From Apostichopus japonicus (lineage: Eukaryota; Echinodermata; Holothuroidea; Aspidochirotida; Stichopodidae): a stretch of 64,000 nt of DNA. Where the stretch lies: the NCBI RefSeq assembly GCF_037975245.1, contig NC_092572.1, forward strand, positions 33,763,989 through 33,827,988, written 5' to 3'. A program made the position numbers and the translations under genes. The notes below the pieces were generated by a model, which saw only the letters and a program-made list of their open reading frames with translations, had not been told where the DNA came from and did no database searches. Positions 61,214 to 64,000 of this stretch are shown piece by piece (position 1 is the first letter of the stretch; each line of letters begins with the position of its first letter).

Positions 61214-61249
61214 CTTTGCTCAAAGTTGATTTAACAGTGGTAGAAGAAA
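61214..61249 (-). CDS. candidate microexon (36 nt)
   Basis: Minus strand: acceptor ATATTTTCTTTAG, donor AAAG|GTAACA. The open frame uses two leading bases and reads SSTTVKSTLSK, entering and leaving in phase 1. This joins the exon candidate at 61,911-61,969, which ends in phase 1, without a stop. Confidence 0.35.
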
Positions 61250-61910
61250 CTAAAGAAAATATTCCAATTATTTTAGGCTTTCTTAAAAGATTATATTTCA
61301 CTTCTTTGAGGGTGAAATGGACACCACGTTACTAACGTTTAAACTGTGCTATTCTTCAGCAATCGAGTTCTATAGTCTGAAAATCATTTCATTATATGCT
61401 ATCTGATCAATAGATATATAGTACATATACATATACATTCATTATTTTCTGATGAAGAAGATTCCTTTCTTAAATGTTATCAAACAATTGATACAACCCT
61501 GATTTAATTAAAACTAAGCATGTGTGTCCCGTTTCTGCAAGCCAGTATTGTGCCTTTATATATATACTTTGGGAGAATATCTTGAATAATAAACACATTT
61601 ATCTTTGGGTAATAAGAGACACGGGGTGATATTCAGGTAGAAAAGGCAACAATCATAAAAGAAATTTGACCAACGCTTGGGTGCAGGAGCAAGAAGATGT
61701 CTGTAAATTTCTGTTGTTTTAAGTTCTTTTCTGTTCATCACAATCTAATTCTAATGCTACCAGCAATTAAGTACACTTGGCCGGTTATGTTATCATTATA
61801 ATCATTGTATATTTACTGGTAAAGTAAAACAGAGGGCAGCTAAGCTAAAAATTGCTGACCAGATTTTACATTATAAGCAATAGCTGAAAGAAATGTGCAC
61901 AATATCTTAC

Positions 61911-61969
61911 CTGCCATCGACCGGTCTGTAGATTCAGGCGACAATGTTTTCCATATATACTGTTCCATA
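61911..61969 (-). CDS. candidate first coding exon of a microexon gene (59 nt)
   Basis: Minus strand: acceptor TTCTTTCTATTCTTCAG, donor GCAG|GTAAGA. After one base, ATG opens MEQYIWKTLSPESTDRSMA and the exon ends in phase 1. ATG could be the start codon, with a 5' UTR exon upstream, or an internal Met. Splice signals on both sides are strong. Family unknown. Confidence 0.4.
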
Positions 61970-62152
61970 CTGAAGAATAGAAAGAACGAAATTGATGAAA
62001 ATTTTAACCGCAAGGTTATTTTTTTTTGGGGGGGGGGAGGAGGGGAGGGGTCTGGAATGAAATCATTAACATTTAATGTACCGGATTTATGTTGGCTCTC
62101 GATGATAACTTCACATCAGCTGAGTAATCAATTTAGTTGATTCCTTAATTTT

Positions 62153-63027
62153 GATCTTATCAGTTTACTATCATGATCATATCAGTAATATAGCTGATCA
62201 GTTTACATCATGATATCTCAGTAAGATTAGCGATCAGTTTACTATCATTATCATCTCGGTAGTGTAGCTGATCAGTTTACATCATGATATCTCAGTAAGC
62301 TTACCGATCAGTTTACTATCATTATCATCTCGGTAGTGTACCTGATTAGTTTACATCATGATATCTCAGTAAGATTAGCGATCAGTTTACTATCATTATC
62401 ATCTCGGTAGTGTACCTGATCAGTTTAAAGTTAAAGTTAAAGTTGAAGGTTTACAGTCTTGTATGAGGCTAATGCCTCCTCACACGACTTTACAACTTAA
62501 CCCCTGGTCATTGGTAACTTGTCACACCCACACACCAAAGTGTGCACAATTCAATCAATCTCTCCTGGGGCACCACAGTACACCACAACCACGTGTCCCC
62601 CGGGGGACTTCCCATAGGGTGCAGCCACAACTATATTTACAAGTTACCTCGCAGGTCCCCATTTACACACCTGGGTGAAGAGAGGCAATGGAGATAAAGC
62701 GCCTTGCCCATGGACACAACGCAATGATCTGGCCAGGGCTCGAACCTGTAATCCTTAGATCACAAGTCCACTACCTTAACCACTTGACCACAACGCCCTC
62801 CGTTTGCATCATGATATGAGTGTACCTGATCAGTTTACATCATGATATCTCAGTAAGATTAGCGATCACTTTACTATCATTATCATCTCGGTAGTGTACC
62901 TGATCAGTTTACATCATGATATCTCAGTAAGATTAGCGATCAGTTTACTATCATTATCATCTCGGTAGTGTAGCTGATCAGTTTACATCATGATATCTCA
63001 GTAAGATTACCGATCAGTTTACTATCA
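62153..63027. repeat. dimeric 74-bp satellite, about 7 dimers, split by a SINE
   Basis: Two diverged monomers alternate: about 36 bp (GATCAGTTTACATCATGATA TCTCAGTAAGATTAGC) and about 38 bp (GATCAGTTTACTATCATTAT CATCTCGGTAGTGTAGCT). Shared GATCAGTTTAC shows a common origin. The array is interrupted at 62,427-62,801. Confidence 0.95.
62427..62801 (-). mobile_element. tRNA-derived SINE, full length
   Basis: Read on the minus strand from 62,801. The tRNA-like head has A box TGGTCAAGTGG (62,790-62,780) and B box GGTTCGAGCC (62,746-62,737). The body includes GGCAAGGCGCTTTATCTCCA and CACCCAGGTGTGTAAATGGG, a segment like those shared by several marine-invertebrate SINEs (family knowledge, not checked). 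It ends in a CTTTAA simple-repeat tail. It interrupts the satellite and leaves GTTT on both sides (62,423-62,426 and 62,802-62,805), a possible short duplication. Confidence 0.85.
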
Positions 63028-64000
63028 ATAATCCTTCATGAAACATGTGAAACAACTAAAATAGGAACGAATATTGGACTAAATTAAGAAATCAATTCAT
63101 GATAGTTGAGTATTCGATGCTCAGATCAAGAATAATAATCAATGAGATGATGAACTGATCAGAGAACACCCAACATCAGTGACGTCATCACACATCACGA
63201 GAGACATAATAAAACACTGCTTAAAAAAAATGGAAAAAGAAGAAAAAAGGATTTTTGTTTGAATAGCAAATTAAGTTAAATTATATATTTAAAAAAATAA
63301 GCAAAACATTTTCATAACCATGAAGCGTCGTAGCCATTCTCCATGTAAGAGGACTGCTGGATCTGGGAGCATTCCAGTTCGGTAAAGGAAGGTTTATTGT
63401 TTTACACACAGGGTTCCTTTGTTTAATGTTATTTTAACTCTACTAAGAATAACTCATAGTTGTAGGAACACGGTACAGGTGACAACTGATACCTCGCTTT
63501 GCTAAGTAGAGAGTGATGGGGTTGTGGTGAGGGGGTGGGGAGGAGGAATAAGTTATGAGAGTGCCCGAAAATGAAATTATAAATTCAAGTTTTATACACT
63601 TAGTTACTCGTCCAAATATCAACGTTTTCGAAAATAAATAATGCACGGCTAATGTGACTTTGACTACTTCTTCTCTGAATCTTTCGCTAAGCTGTTCCTC
63701 ACGAGATAATTTAGTAAACACACATCTGTCAACAGTAGTCAAATATTTACTGGTTCGGGCAAATGTGTTGTTTACACTAACTACTTATGTCTTTGAGATT
63801 GAGCAATGATGACATCATCAGCAGTGACGTCACTCCACCATTAACAATGGGAATCTCGATGTGTCCTTTAAATACAGAACAATGAAAGAGGGTACAATGT
63901 GTACGAGTATGAGCAATAATGTGGAGAGGTGGAGGTAGAGAGGTTTGTATATATTTACATTACACTTAATTAATTTAGACAACGAATTTAGGTAGAATAT
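63028..64000. other. non-coding to window end
   Basis: AT-rich, with TGACGTCA palindromes at 63,180-63,187 and 63,825-63,832. A 99-codon minus frame at 63,443-63,742 (MTTVDRCVFTKLSREEQLSE and onward) has no recognisable family and no splice support. Confidence 0.4.

Noticed and set aside
62737-62801. A tRNA gene on the minus strand
   Set aside because: It has A and B boxes but a poor cloverleaf, and it is followed by a SINE body and tail.

Overview
The window is animal nuclear DNA: AT-rich, intron-containing, full of tandem repeats and nested transposons, with very little coding sequence. The gene content (a secreted short-chain-collagen-C4-like protein), the Ty3/Gypsy element and the many small hAT-like elements with G/C-rich ends suggest a marine invertebrate, perhaps an echinoderm such as a sea cucumber. 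That species guess is inference; no marker gene fixes it.

Left part (1-20 kb). A short coding stretch at 391-548 (+) looks like the 3' end of an unrecognised gene. A degraded transposon copy lies at 5,695-6,971. The clearest host gene is on the minus strand at 7,809-11,816: four exons with matching phases, a signal peptide, an upstream TATA box and a downstream poly(A) signal. From 12 to 20 kb I see mainly non-coding DNA with small repeats, an AT microsatellite and one weak candidate exon.

Middle part (20-38 kb). A 1.57-kb array of 23/25-bp units (20,730-22,302) is open in all three forward frames and contains an internal higher-order duplication. Further right are an 11-copy 34-bp satellite, diverged repeats at 29.6-30.1 kb, a 540-bp tandem duplication, and a 20-bp array that places eight TGACGTCA (CRE-type) palindromes two helical turns apart. 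Several short minus-strand exon candidates (34.7, 37.5, 41.3, 61.2 and 61.9 kb) may belong to one long gene whose introns hold most of the repeats.

Right part (38-60 kb) is a transposon nest whose history can be read from target-site duplications. There are hAT-like elements with 8-bp duplications (38,217-39,519; 42,452-42,842; 44,358-45,372; 48,943-49,319), two related elements with 5-bp duplications lying 12 bp apart (41,629-43,491 and 43,504-47,344), and a 2-kb composite element (47,494-49,484) made of two copies flanked by one shared duplication. A 9,323-bp Ty3/Gypsy retrotransposon on the minus strand (49,668-58,990) has LTRs that look identical, an intact gag and an intact pol. It has inserted inside the terminal repeat of another small hAT-like copy, so it is a very young insertion. 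A LINE 3' fragment follows.

End (60-64 kb). Diverged intron-like sequence leads into a dimeric 74-bp satellite (62,153-63,027) that was split by a full-length tRNA-derived SINE on the minus strand.
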